Source: Pseudonocardia oceani
GTDB lineage: Bacteria; Actinomycetota; Actinomycetes; Mycobacteriales; Pseudonocardiaceae
Length of the DNA stretch: 64,000 nt
Assembly (NCBI RefSeq): GCF_019263585.2
Contig: NZ_JADQDF010000001.1
Location: 3,348,001 to 3,412,000, forward strand
Direction: 5' to 3'
In this document: in pieces, positions 1 to 8,948 of the stretch
Layout of the letters: each line of letters opens with the position of its first letter
Numbering within the stretch: the first letter of the stretch is position 1
The notes under the pieces: model-generated
Told to the model about the DNA's origin: nothing
The model's database searches: none
Seen by the model: the letters and a program-made list of their open reading frames with translations, nothing else
Position numbers and translations under genes: made by a program

Positions 1-2
1 AA

Positions 3-230
3 CTCACCGTTGGCGACAGCTGCGGTGAGGTGGAGTCGACCGAGTCGGTGTCGGACCTCCTCAGCCCGGTGACGGGGCCCGTCACCGCCGTCAACCCAGC
101 CCTCGCCGAGGATTTCTCCACGGTCAATCGGGACCCGCACGGCGAGGGCTGGCTGTTCACCGCGAACGTCACCGCTCTCGGCGACGTCCTCACCGCGGGC
201 GAGTATCGCGCCGCCTCTGCAGATGTCTGA
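3..230 (+). CDS. Glycine cleavage H-like protein, C-terminal part, lipoyl lysine replaced
   Basis: The gene enters from the left edge, so only about 75 C-terminal residues are visible. The hybrid/lipoyl-domain pattern is clear: a GEVEST segment, then SVSDLLSPVTG, VNPAL and a PHGEGW block, matching GcvH. In GcvH the motif reads EST-K-SVSD and the lysine carries lipoate that shuttles the aminomethyl group. Here the codon is GAG, giving EST-E-SVSD, so the protein as written cannot be lipoylated. It ends about 220 bases before the molybdenum hydroxylase genes on the same strand. It may be a GcvH paralogue with another role or a decaying copy. The fold assignment is firm and the function unknown. 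Confidence 0.8.
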   Translation, partial: LTVGDSCGEVESTESVSDLLSPVTGPVTAVNPALAEDFSTVNRDPHGEGWLFTANVTALGDVLTAGEYRAASADV

Positions 231-449
231 CGCGGAAACGCGTGGGCAGCGTCGCGGCAACATTTCGGCGATGTGCACTGGCGCGCCGGGAACTTCGGCG
301 CACGGCCCATGGCCGGGGCCGCGGTCCTCTCCTTAAGTTGCGATCCATACCCCACAGTCGAACGGCCCCCACCACACATCCGACTCAGCGGCGCCGGGGA
401 CCCGTCACCTGACCGCACTGCAGTTGACCCGAGGAGCAACAAGCGCGCC

Positions 450-2843
450 ATGACCATCACCGATCCCGTTCAGAGCACGATCAGGTACACCGGTGCACGG
501 ATCCGGCGCACCGAGGACCCCCGCCTGCTGGCCGGCCGTGGCCAGTACATCGACGACGTCACCGTGCCCCAGATGCTCGAAGCAGCTGTGCTGCGCAGCC
601 CTCACGCACACGCCCGGATCACCGGCATCGACGTCAGCCGGGCCCGGGTGCTCCCCGGGGTGTTCGACGTGATCACCGGCGAGGACCTCGCCGCCGTCGC
701 CGACGCGCAACCGGTGATCTGGTTCCCCATCCCGGAGCAGCGGATCGCCCGGGCCCACGCGCTCGCCGTCGACCGCGTCCGCTGGGTCGGGCAGGCGGTC
801 GCGGCCGTCGTCGCGACCGACCGCTACGTCGCGGAGGACGCCCTGGAGCTGATCGACGTCAGCTACGAACTGCTGCCGGTCGTCGCGGACCTCGACGCGG
901 CACTCGCACCGGACGCCCCCAAGCTGTACGACGACTGGCCCGACAACGTCAGCGGCCGACTGACCTACCGCAACGGCGACCCCGACGAGGCGTTCGCCTC
1001 CGCCGACGTCGTGGTCGGCGGCCGGATCAGCCACGGCCGAGGCTTCGGCTGCCCGTTGGAGCCCCGTGGCTGCATCGTGAACTGGGACTCTTTCGAGGGA
1101 ACCCTCGACCTCTGGCTCTCCACCCAGTCCCCGAACCTGGCCCGCGACCTGATGGGGGAGGTCTTCGGGATCCCGATCCAGAAGATCCGGGTCCGCACGC
1201 CCAACGTGGGCGGCGGCTTCGGCAACAAGTTCGACTTCTACGGCGAGGAGGTCATCGCCGCCGTCCTCTCGCGTCGGGTAGGCCGCCCCGTCAAGCTGCT
1301 CGAATCCCGCGCCGAGAGCTTCGTCGCCACCGGCCACTCCCGCGACCAACGCCTCGACTTCGAGATGGCGCTGCGCCGCGACGGCACGATCCTCGGGCTG
1401 CGCGGCACGTCCTACGGGGTCCTCGGCGGCGCCCTGGGCACCGTCGGATCCGGGCCGCCCTGGGCGTCCGTGCTCACCAGCATGGGTCCGTACAAGATCC
1501 CGAACCTCGAGCTGCACCTGACCTCGGTCATGACGAACCGCTCGCCCTACGGGTCCTACCGCGGCTGGGGAGCGCCCAAGGGCAACCTCGTGCACGAGCG
1601 GCTGATCGAGATGGCCGCCCGCGAGCTGGGGATGGACCGCGCCGAGATCCGGCGGAAGAACTTCCCCGCCCCCGAGGAGTTCCCCTACTTCACCGGCGCG
1701 ATCTTCACCTACGACAGCGGCCGCTACGCCGACTGCCTCGACCTGGCGATGAGCAAGGTCGACGAGCTGGGCTGGCGCGAGCGCCAGGCGGCGGCACGCG
1801 CCGAGGGACGCCATGTGGGGATCGGCTACTCCTTCCACATCGAACCGAGCGGATACGGTCCCAGCCGCATCCTCAACCTCGCCGGGCTCACTCATTCCGG
1901 GTTCGACGAGGCCACCGTGCGGATGGACTCCACCGGCACGATCACCGTCTACAGCGGGCAGATCAACATGGGTCAGGGAACCCACACGATTTACTCCCAG
2001 CTGGCCGCGGACACCCTCGGTGTCCCGATGGAGGACGTGCTCATCGTGACCGGTGACACCGACTCCTGTCCGTACACCGGGTACGGCACCGGCGGCAGCC
2101 GGGCCGCCGCGCTCGGCGGGGCGGCGATCCTGCGAGCCAGCGGGCGGCTCCGCGAGAAGATCTTCAGGGTGGCCGCGCACCTGCTCGAAGCCGACCCGGA
2201 CGACCTGCAGATCGACAGCGGCCGGATCAGCGTCCGGGGTACCTCCGGGCCGGCGGTCACCACTCGCGACGTCGGCGATGCGGCCTACCGCCGCCTGCTC
2301 GACAAGCTTCCCGACGTCGAGATGCCGACGCTGGAGGAGGTCGACGTCTTCGACCCGGTCAACATGGCGACCTCCTTCGGTTGCGCGGCGCTGCTGGCCG
2401 AGGTCGATCCCGAGACCGGCGTCGTGACCCTGTTGGACTGCCTGCAGGCCCACGACTGCGGCACCGTGATCAACCCGATGCTCGTGGACGGGCAGCTCGC
2501 CGGCGGGCTGGCGCAGGCCATGGGCGGGGCACTGCTCGAGGAGCTGATCTACGACGAGCACGGCCAGATCCAGACGGGGAGCTTCCGGGACTACCTGCTG
2601 CCCACGGCCAGCGACATCCCGCCGTTCCACTTCTACCACCAGGAGACACCCGCACCCGACATCCCGGGCGGGATGAAGGGCGTAGGGGAGGCGGGCACCA
2701 TCGCCGGCGTGTCCCTCGTCGCGAGCGCGATCGACGACGCGCTCGCCGACTTCGGCGTCACCGTGACCCGCTTCCCGGTCACCCCGCCCCGGTTGCTCGA
2801 GCAGATCCGTGAGGCCCAGGCCCGCATCGAGGAGTCGCAGTGA
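450..2843 (+). CDS. Molybdenum hydroxylase large subunit (xanthine dehydrogenase / CoxL-like family)
   Basis: About 797 residues, the usual length for CoxL-type large subunits. It should bind the molybdopterin cofactor and hydroxylate or oxidise a small organic substrate together with the next two gene products. Seen: an N-terminal a/b-hammerhead region (RRTEDPRLLAGRGQY), a glycine-rich GGGFGNK block, a GQINMGQGTHT block, and KGVGEAGT near residue 745, which supplies the catalytic Glu of the family. The active-site loop reads YGSYRGWG near residue 367. It is neither the AYxCSFR of true CO dehydrogenase nor AYRGAGR, so CO is unlikely as substrate. The ATG at 450 has GAGGAG 12-19 bases upstream and opens at the family's usual N-terminus. 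The stop overlaps the next start (GTGA). Confidence 0.9.
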   Translation: MTITDPVQSTIRYTGARIRRTEDPRLLAGRGQYIDDVTVPQMLEAAVLRSPHAHARITGIDVSRARVLPGVFDVITGEDLAAVADAQPVIWFPIPEQRIARAHALAVDRVRWVGQAVAAVVATDRYVAEDALELIDVSYELLPVVADLDAALAPDAPKLYDDWPDNVSGRLTYRNGDPDEAFASADVVVGGRISHGRGFGCPLEPRGCIVNWDSFEGTLDLWLSTQSPNLARDLMGEVFGIPIQKIRVRTPNVGGGFGNKFDFYGEEVIAAVLSRRVGRPVKLLESRAESFVATGHSRDQRLDFEMALRRDGTILGLRGTSYGVLGGALGTVGSGPPWASVLTSMGPYKIPNLELHLTSVMTNRSPYGSYRGWGAPKGNLVHERLIEMAARELGMDRAEIRRKNFPAPEEFPYFTGAIFTYDSGRYADCLDLAMSKVDELGWRERQAAARAEGRHVGIGYSFHIEPSGYGPSRILNLAGLTHSGFDEATVRMDSTGTITVYSGQINMGQGTHTIYSQLAADTLGVPMEDVLIVTGDTDSCPYTGYGTGGSRAAALGGAAILRASGRLREKIFRVAAHLLEADPDDLQIDSGRISVRGTSGPAVTTRDVGDAAYRRLLDKLPDVEMPTLEEVDVFDPVNMATSFGCAALLAEVDPETGVVTLLDCLQAHDCGTVINPMLVDGQLAGGLAQAMGGALLEELIYDEHGQIQTGSFRDYLLPTASDIPPFHFYHQETPAPDIPGGMKGVGEAGTIAGVSLVASAIDDALADFGVTVTRFPVTPPRLLEQIREAQARIEESQ

Positions 2844-3712
2844 AGCCCGCAGCAGTCGGTTACGCCCGCGCCAATGACCTGCAGGAGGCGGTCGCGCTGC
2901 TCACCGAGCACGGCACCGATGCCAAGCTGCTCGCCGGTGGCCAGAGCCTGGTGCCGATGATGTCCTTCCGGCTGGCCCGGCCGTCGGTCCTGGTCGACAT
3001 CAACCGGGTCGGCTCACTGGACTTCGTGCAGGACGACGACGGCGCCGGCCTGCTCATCGGAGCGATGACCCGCCAACGCGACATCGAGACCAGCCCTCTG
3101 GTCGCGGCGACGGTTCCGCTGCTGCCGCAGGCACTGCGGCACGTCGGCCACGTCACCAACCGCAACCGAGGCACGATCGGCGGCAGCCTGGCGCACGCGG
3201 ACCCGGCGGCCGAGCTGCCGGCCCTGGTGACCGGACTGGGCGGCGAGGTCGTGGTGGAGGGACCTGCGGGTCCGCGCACCATCGCCGCCGAGGACTTCTT
3301 CGTCGGACCCTTCGCCACCGCGATGGCCTACGACGAGGTGCTCACCGCCGTGCGCCTCCCGAGGCTTCCCGCCGGCACCGGGTTCGCCGTCGAGCAGCTG
3401 GCTCGCCGGCACGGCGACCTGGCCGTGGTCGGCCTCCTCGCCGCAGTTCATCTCGGGCCCGACGGCTCGATCGACATGGTCCGGCTCGCCGCCAGCGGGG
3501 TCGGGCCGACCCCGATCCGGCTGTACGCGGCCGAGGCGGCGCTCGTCGGCGCGCGCCCGACCGCCGACGTGATCGCGGCCGCGGCCGACGCCGTGGCCGT
3601 CGAGCCGCCCGACGACATCCACGCCCCGGCGTCCTACCGACGTGACATGGTCCGGCTGCTGCTGCAGCGGGCCGTCACGACGGCTATCCAGCAGAGTGAG
3701 GCGAACGCATGA
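2840..3712 (+). CDS. Molybdenum hydroxylase FAD-binding (medium) subunit
   Basis: This 290-residue protein carries electrons from the iron-sulfur subunit to FAD. It shows the two flavin-binding signatures of the CoxM family: an AGGQSL loop near residue 33 and TIGGSLAHADPAAE near residue 113. The C-terminal part matches the CO-dehydrogenase flavoprotein C domain in length and hydrophobic pattern. The GTG start overlaps the large-subunit stop by four bases and its stop overlaps the next ATG, so the three subunits are translationally coupled. The order large-medium-small differs from the classical coxMSL order. The substrate cannot be read from this subunit. Confidence 0.9.
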   Translation: MKPAAVGYARANDLQEAVALLTEHGTDAKLLAGGQSLVPMMSFRLARPSVLVDINRVGSLDFVQDDDGAGLLIGAMTRQRDIETSPLVAATVPLLPQALRHVGHVTNRNRGTIGGSLAHADPAAELPALVTGLGGEVVVEGPAGPRTIAAEDFFVGPFATAMAYDEVLTAVRLPRLPAGTGFAVEQLARRHGDLAVVGLLAAVHLGPDGSIDMVRLAASGVGPTPIRLYAAEAALVGARPTADVIAAAADAVAVEPPDDIHAPASYRRDMVRLLLQRAVTTAIQQSEANA

Positions 3713-4185
3713 GCGACAAGCAGAGCGTGTCGGTGACGATCAATGGGCACGTCTACACCGAGGACTGCGAGCCACGGCTCACCCTGGCGGACTTCATCCG
3801 CCACCGGTGCGGGCTGACCGGGACGCACCTGGGGTGCGAGCACGGAGTCTGCGGCGCATGCACGATCATGGTGGACGGCCGCACGGCGCGGGCCTGCCTG
3901 ATGCTGGCGGTCCAGGTGGACGGCGCCACCATCACCACGGTGGAGGGACTTGCCGACGGCGACACGCTGAATCCGCTGCAGGAGGCGTTCTGGAACAATC
4001 ACGGCCTGCAGTGCGGCTTCTGCACGCCGGGGATGCTGATGTGCGCGACAGAGTTGCTGGAGAGCAACCCGGAGCCCACCGCCGAGCAGGTCCGCGAGCA
4101 ACTCTCGGGCAACCTCTGCCGCTGTACCGGCTACGATTCCATCGTCCAGTCGGTACTCATTGCTGCGGAGAACCAGCGCCGCTGA
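3709..4185 (+). CDS. Molybdenum hydroxylase 2Fe-2S (small) subunit
   Basis: A 158-residue iron-sulfur subunit with two [2Fe-2S] clusters. The N-terminal plant-ferredoxin-type cluster has the CEHGVCGAC spacing plus a fourth Cys in ARACL. The C-terminal helical-bundle cluster has CGFCTPG and then NLCRCTGY. All eight cysteines are present. It starts at an ATG overlapping the medium-subunit stop (ATGA). It is the last gene of the operon, and a decayed transposase on the other strand follows. No maturation genes (XdhC or CoxD-like) follow within the window, so assembly factors must be elsewhere. Confidence 0.93.
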   Translation: MSDKQSVSVTINGHVYTEDCEPRLTLADFIRHRCGLTGTHLGCEHGVCGACTIMVDGRTARACLMLAVQVDGATITTVEGLADGDTLNPLQEAFWNNHGLQCGFCTPGMLMCATELLESNPEPTAEQVREQLSGNLCRCTGYDSIVQSVLIAAENQRR

Positions 4186-4389
4186 CGATTTCGCTGCACG
4201 TTGTGGCGTTCGGTAATCAGGCTTGCTCGTCGAAGCCCGGCCCGGGTCGACGGACGGACGCGTTTCGTCCTGGCGTCCATCGGGCCCGCCAGGACAGATC
4301 ATGGCGGCGAGCGGCCGGCCGGGATCGCAATGGTGGTCGAGTTCGCAGTCGTCGGGGGGCATATCGCGCGGTCGTGAGCCTGGTGGTCT

Positions 4390-5224
4390 GCTCGGTCGGG
4401 CCGATCCGGTCGAGCAAGGCGCGGACATCGCGGCGGTCGAAGGTCCAGTCGAACGGCGTGCTGCTTGGTGGTAGCGGTTCTAAAGGCCAGGATGCGGTCG
4501 GCCATGGCGCGTTCATGCGGTCGATCGAGGCCTGTCCGGCGTGGCGGGAACCGGGCGTCGTAGGCGACGAAGTAGGCCAGGGTCTCACCGCGGCGGTACT
4601 CGAACTCGACCTGCTGGGTCCGGCCGGGCCCCAGGCGCGGCCGGGGTGGCGGCGGCGCAGGGCTTGGAGCTGGGACTTCTCATCGGCGCTGACCACGTAG
4701 TCGTCCGGGCTCAGCTCGGTGCCCTGCCAGGTGCGGGCGTTGAGATCCAGGACACGAGCGGCTTCGGTCTCGAAGTCGGGGTCACGGGGGAAGATCCAGG
4801 ATCGGTGCTGCCAAGGTTTGATCACCGGCCGGTGCAGGGTGCGGCGCACCGTGGACGGTGAGAGCGCGTCGGTGACACTGTGGGCGATGGCCTCGGCGGC
4901 CAACTCGGTGCTGCTCCAGCACAAGAGCGGGATCCCGGTCTCGGCGGGCAGGGAGCAGGCCAGCGCGGTGATCGCCGCGACCGTCTCGGCGCCCAACCGC
5001 CGCGGGCGCCAGGGTCGGGGCCGGTCACCAGGCCGTCCAGGCGCTCGGTGGCGAACTGCCGCCGCCACCGACGTGCGGGGTCGACACACAGTCCGGGTCC
5101 GGCGGCGATCGCGGTGTTGGTGGCGCCGCCGGCGGTGGTGAGCCCGATGACGAACGGGCTGGTCAGCGGCACCACTGCGTTGTCGGCCGACCACGATCTC
5201 CGCTGCTGTGACACGCGCGACCAC
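4390..5224 (-). pseudogene. IS630-family transposase remnant, multiply frameshifted
   Basis: On the minus strand, reading from 5224, protein similarity to IS630-type transposases jumps between frames. It begins with MARVTAAEIVV, continues in another frame with an AGGATNTAIAA / WRRQFATERLDGL helix-turn-helix, returns with LGAETVAAITALAC and SADEKSQLQAL (the first catalytic Asp region), and reappears as FDWTFDRRDVRALLDRI near the end. At least three indels separate these pieces, so no functional transposase can be made. I could not identify terminal inverted repeats, so the element borders are approximate. Confidence 0.75.
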
Positions 5225-5920
5225 CCGTCCGGGCAGTCGACGGTCGATCAGCTGAGCCGAGCAGCGCTACCCGGGCCGTCGCCGCCGGGCTGTCACGATG
5301 AACTCCGTACGGCAACAGGTGACCGCCCGGGCTCGACAGCGCCGGCCCAAAATCACCGAGCTGCACATGGCACATGGCCACCGCGGCGTGTTCACCTACT
5401 TGAGGTCGCTACCCCACCGGCTGGCTGCCACTGTGCCGACTTCGCTACGTCGGGCTCCGCCCACGACTGGCAGGTCGCATCTACCGGGCCAGCCACGACG
5501 ACTACGCCGAGTCGATCTTCCCCAGCGGGCTGCCCCTCGGCGCCTGCGAAGACGCACTCGACCTCGCCTGCGGCCTCTACCTCGTTGCTCGCGGCCTTGC
5601 AGGACCTCACGCCCCGACGAACTAGCGACCGCGACACTAGCCAGCGAGAAGCGGCCCATCCGCCACGACAGCGGCGTGACGCGGAGGTGCAGTGCTCGGT
5701 CGCCGCGGCGGCCACGACACGGGGGGTCGTCTGTATCCGACACGACCAGCGGCGGCACGGTGCGGTCCGTTGCAGATGACATGGGCACTCCCGGTCGGGG
5801 CTCGGCACGAGCTCGATGAGCTGCGTCGTGGGAGATGCTCGCCGTTGACCGGGGAGGGCGACATCGACAGCCGGGAGAAGAAGTCGGGCCCGGACAGTGC
5901 ACCGGGACGGAGCGCCGGGG
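5225..5920. other. Debris region without a convincing gene
   Basis: Between the IS630 remnant and the Lrp regulator no reading frame looks like an intact gene. The only protein-like piece is an open frame at 5404-5625 on the plus strand (73 codons, about residues GRYPTGWLPLCRLRY through EDALDLACGLYLVARGL, ending in TAG). Its N-terminal continuation seems to lie in a different frame around 5320-5400 (KITELHMAHGHRGVFTYL). It resembles the tail of a small actinobacterial hypothetical protein, but I cannot name the family. The rest looks non-coding. Confidence 0.4.
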
Positions 5921-6424
5921 TCAGGCCACCTGCCCCCGCGTGTGCTCGAAGATCAGGTTGGTCTCCGTGCCCGCCACCGCTGGGTCGCGGTTGAGCTGCT
6001 CACCGACGAACCGGCGCAGCTCGTCGGTGCTGGCCGTGCCCACGTGCACCAGGAAGTCGTTGGCGCCGGCCACGAAGAACACGGCGAGCACCTCGGGGTA
6101 GCGGCTCAGGCGGCTGGTGTACTCGCCGATCGCGTGGCGGGCGTCGGGCTGGAGCCGGATCGCGATCATGGCCTGCAGGTCGTGGCCCAGGGCCCGGGGG
6201 TCGATGTCGGCGTGGTAGCCGCGGACCACCCCGCGCGTCCGCAGAGCCCGTACCCGGGCCAGGCACGTCGACTGCGCGATCCCGACCTGCTCGGCCAGGT
6301 CCTTGTTGGACACCCGCGCGTCGGCGAGCAGGGCCGCGACGATCGCGCGGTCGGTTTCGTCCAGCCGAACATCCTGCGGCGGCAGTGGCTGTGCGGGGCG
6401 GGATCCGGCGGGAGGTAGTGGCAC
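5921..6424 (-). CDS. Lrp/AsnC-family transcriptional regulator
   Basis: A 167-residue regulator with the Lrp layout: an N-terminal winged helix ([20 protein letters not shown], then [21 protein letters not shown]) at about residues 20-70 and a C-terminal RAM effector domain. It has about 15 extra residues before the helix-turn-helix. It is divergently transcribed from alanine dehydrogenase with a 67-base gap. In actinobacteria an Lrp/AldR protein in this position activates or represses ald in response to amino acids. That role is inferred from position and family. Confidence 0.9.
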   Translation of the reverse strand: MPLPPAGSRPAQPLPPQDVRLDETDRAIVAALLADARVSNKDLAEQVGIAQSTCLARVRALRTRGVVRGYHADIDPRALGHDLQAMIAIRLQPDARHAIGEYTSRLSRYPEVLAVFFVAGANDFLVHVGTASTDELRRFVGEQLNRDPAVAGTETNLIFEHTRGQVA

Positions 6425-6470
6425 AGCGGTCTCCTGGGGAATCTTCTGCGGGTTCGTTGCAGTCTAGCGA

Positions 6471-6476
6471 TAGGAT
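6471..6476 (+). promoter_or_regulatory. Candidate -10 box for ald
   Basis: TAGGAT sits 15 bases before the ald ATG, in the short intergenic gap shared with the divergent Lrp gene. It fits the actinobacterial TANNNT -10 pattern. I see no convincing -35. Any Lrp operator would have to lie in the same 67 bases. Confidence 0.4.
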
Positions 6477-6491
6477 CTTCACTCTCTGGGC

Positions 6492-7610
6492 ATGAGAATC
6501 GGTGTGCCCCGCGAGGTCAAGAACCACGAGTACCGTGTCGCGCTGACCCCGGGCGGGGCGCGCGAACTCACCCGGAACGGTCACCACGTGCTCGTCGAGC
6601 GCGGCGCCGGCCTGGGCAGCGCGATCACCGACGCCGACTTCGAGGCCGCCGGTGCCCGCACCGTGGCCACCGCCGACGAGGTGTGGGCCGCCGCGGACCT
6701 GCTGCTCAAGGTCAAGGAGCCGGTCGAGCAGGAGTACCACCGGCTGCGCCGCGGGCAGGTGCTGTTCACCTACCTGCACCTCGCGGCGTCGAGGGCGTGC
6801 ACCGAGGCGCTGCTCGCGTCGGGCACCACCGCGATCGCCTACGAGACCGTTCGCACTCCCGACGGCGCGCTCCCGCTGCTGGCCCCGATGAGCGAGGCCG
6901 CGGGCCGGCTCGCGCCGCAGGCGGGCGCCGGTGCGCTGATGCGCGCGGCGGGCGGGCGCGGCGTGCTGATGGGCGGGGTCCCCGGGGTGCGCCCGGCCGA
7001 CGTCGTCGTCATCGGCGCGGGTGTCTCGGGGCAGAACGCGGTGGCGATGGCCGTCGGCATGGGCGCCGAGGTCACCGTGCTCGACCTCGACATCGCGAAG
7101 CTCCGCGAGCTCGACGACCGATACGCCGGGCGCGTGCGCACGATCGTCTCCAACGCCCACGAGATCGAGTTCGCCTGCCTGACCGCCGACCTCGTGATCG
7201 GTGCGGTCCTGGTGCCCGGCGCCCGCGCGCCGCGACTGGTGAGCAACGACCTGGTCCGGCGGATGAAGCCGGGCTCGGTGCTCGTCGACATCGCCATCGA
7301 CCAGGGCGGGTGCTTCGAGGACTCGCGTCCCACCACCCACGCCGACCCGACCTACCGCGTGCACGGCTCGGTCTTCTACTGCGTCGCGAACATGCCCGGC
7401 GCGGTCCCGCACACCTCGACCTACGCCCTGACCAACGCCACGCTGCCCTACGTGCTGCGCCTGGCCGATCTCGGCTGGGCCGACGCGCTGCGCGCCGACC
7501 CCGCACTGGCCGCGGGCCTGTCCGTCCACGACGGCGCGCTCACCAGCCTGCAGGTGGCCCACGACCTCGGGCTGCCCTACACCGACCCCGCGGCGCCGGT
7601 CGCCAGCTGA
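6492..7610 (+). CDS. ald: Alanine dehydrogenase
   Basis: NAD-dependent L-alanine dehydrogenase (372 residues, the usual length), interconverting alanine with pyruvate and ammonia in the cytoplasm. Residues known to be catalytic or substrate-binding in the family are at their standard positions: Arg15 (EYRV), Lys75 (KVKEP) and His96 (YLHLA). The Rossmann NAD site is [12 protein letters not shown] near residue 175, with an acidic VLDLD at its second strand end. The N-terminus [16 protein letters not shown] is diagnostic and fixes the start. It is divergent from an Lrp regulator, which probably controls it. A broken toxin gene abuts its 3' end. Confidence 0.96.
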   Translation: MRIGVPREVKNHEYRVALTPGGARELTRNGHHVLVERGAGLGSAITDADFEAAGARTVATADEVWAAADLLLKVKEPVEQEYHRLRRGQVLFTYLHLAASRACTEALLASGTTAIAYETVRTPDGALPLLAPMSEAAGRLAPQAGAGALMRAAGGRGVLMGGVPGVRPADVVVIGAGVSGQNAVAMAVGMGAEVTVLDLDIAKLRELDDRYAGRVRTIVSNAHEIEFACLTADLVIGAVLVPGARAPRLVSNDLVRRMKPGSVLVDIAIDQGGCFEDSRPTTHADPTYRVHGSVFYCVANMPGAVPHTSTYALTNATLPYVLRLADLGWADALRADPALAAGLSVHDGALTSLQVAHDLGLPYTDPAAPVAS

Positions 7611-7619
7611 CTGACGACC

Positions 7620-7766
7620 CGATCATGTAGCAGCCTCGGCCACGATCGTCGCCGGCACGAGCAGAGGCCCCGGCACGGTCTCCAACAGGCGCGAGCACTC
7701 GTCGTGCCACACGCCGGTGTCATCGAAACCCGCGATCAGCGGGCCGGGAATCGACGAGGATCTCAC
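7620..7766 (-). pseudogene. PIN-domain (VapC-like) toxin remnant
   Basis: The frame opens with GTG at 7766, overlapping the antitoxin stop by four bases (GTGA), the classic vapBC arrangement. The expected N-terminal strand ILVDS lies one frame away, and the continuation GPLIAGFDDTGVWH...LVPATIVAEA is in the GTG frame. A frameshift therefore sits right after the first catalytic Asp. The frame then stops after about 47 codons and the rest of the PIN domain is missing, replaced by the end of ald. Identification rests on the PIN N-terminal pattern and the neighbour. Confidence 0.55.
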
Positions 7767-8023
7767 TCAGCGCGCCGGCCCATCCCGTCGCGGATGTCGT
7801 CCTTGGCCCGCTCGCTCGAGGTGTGCTCGCCGGAGCTGACGCTGCCGAGCCACCCCAACTGCCGGCGACGTGGCGCGGTCTGGCGCTCACCGTCGATCAC
7901 CTCGAACCGGACACGGTCACCCGCGTGCAGAGGCACGCCCAGGCGTTCGGCGACCTCGGCCAATTCCGGCGCTACGACGAACTCGTGCGCGCCGTCTGCA
8001 GCGGACACGCTCGTGGTCGCCAC
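7763..8023 (-). CDS. VapB-like antitoxin
   Basis: From the GTG at 8023 this encodes 86 residues with an AbrB/SpoVT-like strand pattern (EFVVAPELAEV then LHAGDRVRFEVID) and a basic, charged C-terminal tail (RAKDDIRDGMGRR), as in actinobacterial antitoxins of PIN toxins. The GTG is preceded by GAGGGAG, although very close to it. A longer frame extends upstream to 8155 but its extra residues are Arg-rich and unconvincing. The gene overlaps the broken toxin gene downstream, so it is an orphaned antitoxin. Confidence 0.5.
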   Translation of the reverse strand: MATTSVSAADGAHEFVVAPELAEVAERLGVPLHAGDRVRFEVIDGERQTAPRRRQLGWLGSVSSGEHTSSERAKDDIRDGMGRRAE

Positions 8024-8255
8024 CTCCCTCGTCGAGCCATCATCGCACCACCAGGGTCGTTGACGAGACCGTCGGCGACGTGGACACGCGACACCGTCGT
8101 CAGGCATGCTCGTCGTCACTCGCCGTGATCTGCGTGGGCGGCGCCCGCGTGCCACGGGATGTGCCGCGAACTCGTGATTCTGCGGTCGCCCCGACAGGGT
8201 TTGTGAGGCCGGACCTCACAGCGTCGGCGCTGGTAGATGCCCTGGTCAGCGTCGA

Positions 8256-8309
8256 ACGGGCGTCTTGTAAGCGGTAGGTCGTCGGTTCGATCCCGACCCC
8301 GGCTCCACG
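8256..8309 (+). repeat. tRNA-Thr(TGT) 3'-half copy, left direct repeat (att-like)
   Basis: The segment carries an anticodon-loop-like CTTGTAA, a variable region AGGTC, a perfect T-arm (GTCGG TTCGATC CCGAC), and an acceptor strand ending GGCTCCA. The 5' half of a tRNA is absent and the anticodon stem does not pair, so it is not a functional tRNA. A near-identical copy lies at 14146-14200 in the same orientation. Such 3'-tRNA fragments are typical attachment-site scars of integrative elements. Confidence 0.7.
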
Positions 8310-8512
8310 CCTGACCTGCAGAGTCATCGCTCTGGACATCGTGATTCGCTCGCCAGCAGTACCGGCCACCGCGGTTTCGTGCCACGGCTTGACGCCCCCG
8401 GACGGGGTGGAGCCATGGCGAGGTGGAGCGAGACGTCGCAAGCGGCACTATCCGGTCAGGTTGCGCGCCGCCTTCACTCCGATGACTCCCGCGTAGCGGT
8501 GACCGGCCTCCG

Positions 8513-8746
8513 CTGGCCCTCGACCTCCATGCCTGGGTGCTGGCGGCGGACGACGATGCCGAGCGCGCCGCCGCGGTCCTCGCAGCGCGCCGCGGGTGGA
8601 GCACCTTCGGTCGGGAGCTGTACGGGTCCTACGACTGGCTCGAACGGCGGGCGGCCTGCGAGACGCAGTGCCGCGCGCCGGTCGGGCGACCGCGCCTACG
8701 ACGCCGCGTACGTGCACGGCAGCACGCTGGGTCGGGAGGGGTGCAG
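8513..8746 (+). pseudogene. C-terminal scrap of a LuxR-type ATPase regulator
   Basis: On the plus strand LDLHAWVLAADDDAERAAAV, then GWSTFGRELYGSYDW and ERRAACETQCRA run in one frame. The next piece, GDRAYDAAYVHGSTLG, is in another. Together they match the usual C-terminal pattern of large AAA/tetratricopeptide LuxR-family regulators, in which an acidic helix is followed by ALGDxAYxxAYxxG. There is no start, no helix-turn-helix and at least one frameshift. The rest of 8310-8948 holds nothing I recognise. Confidence 0.4.
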
Positions 8747-8948
8747 GACGCCCACATCCGAGCCCTGCTCGAGGACACTCCGCCCGGCCCAGCCGAACGG
8801 GGCGGTTCACATCGCGCCGTCGACCGCTTCCTCACGCTCTCCGCAGCGCCGGGTGGGAAGCTGCGTTCCGTCGGCGCCCGCTGCTGAGAGCGCCGAGGGA
8901 GAGCGCTCGGCGAGCGTCGGCCTGTAGCTGGCGGGTGGTCGGGCGGTC

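Noticed and set aside
405..2639. A 744-codon open frame on the minus strand opposite the molybdenum hydroxylase gene
   Set aside because: Its translation is a mirror of the high-GC codons of the large-subunit gene, rich in Gly, Val and Arg without any family motif. The plus-strand gene has clear conserved motifs across the same stretch.
450..4185. Calling the operon aerobic CO dehydrogenase (coxLMS)
   Set aside because: The large subunit lacks the AYxCSFR loop that binds the Cu-Mo site in true CO dehydrogenase.
8256..8309. A functional tRNA-Thr gene
   Set aside because: The 5' half, D-arm and a pairing anticodon stem are absent.
8100..8604. Minus-strand frames containing GVGIEPTTYRLQDARST or GRDRTDDLPLTRRPF, which look like proteins
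   Set aside because: These are well-known spurious translations across tRNA-derived attachment repeats. Here they run through the tRNA-Thr fragment at 8256-8309, and the same happens at 14063-14356.
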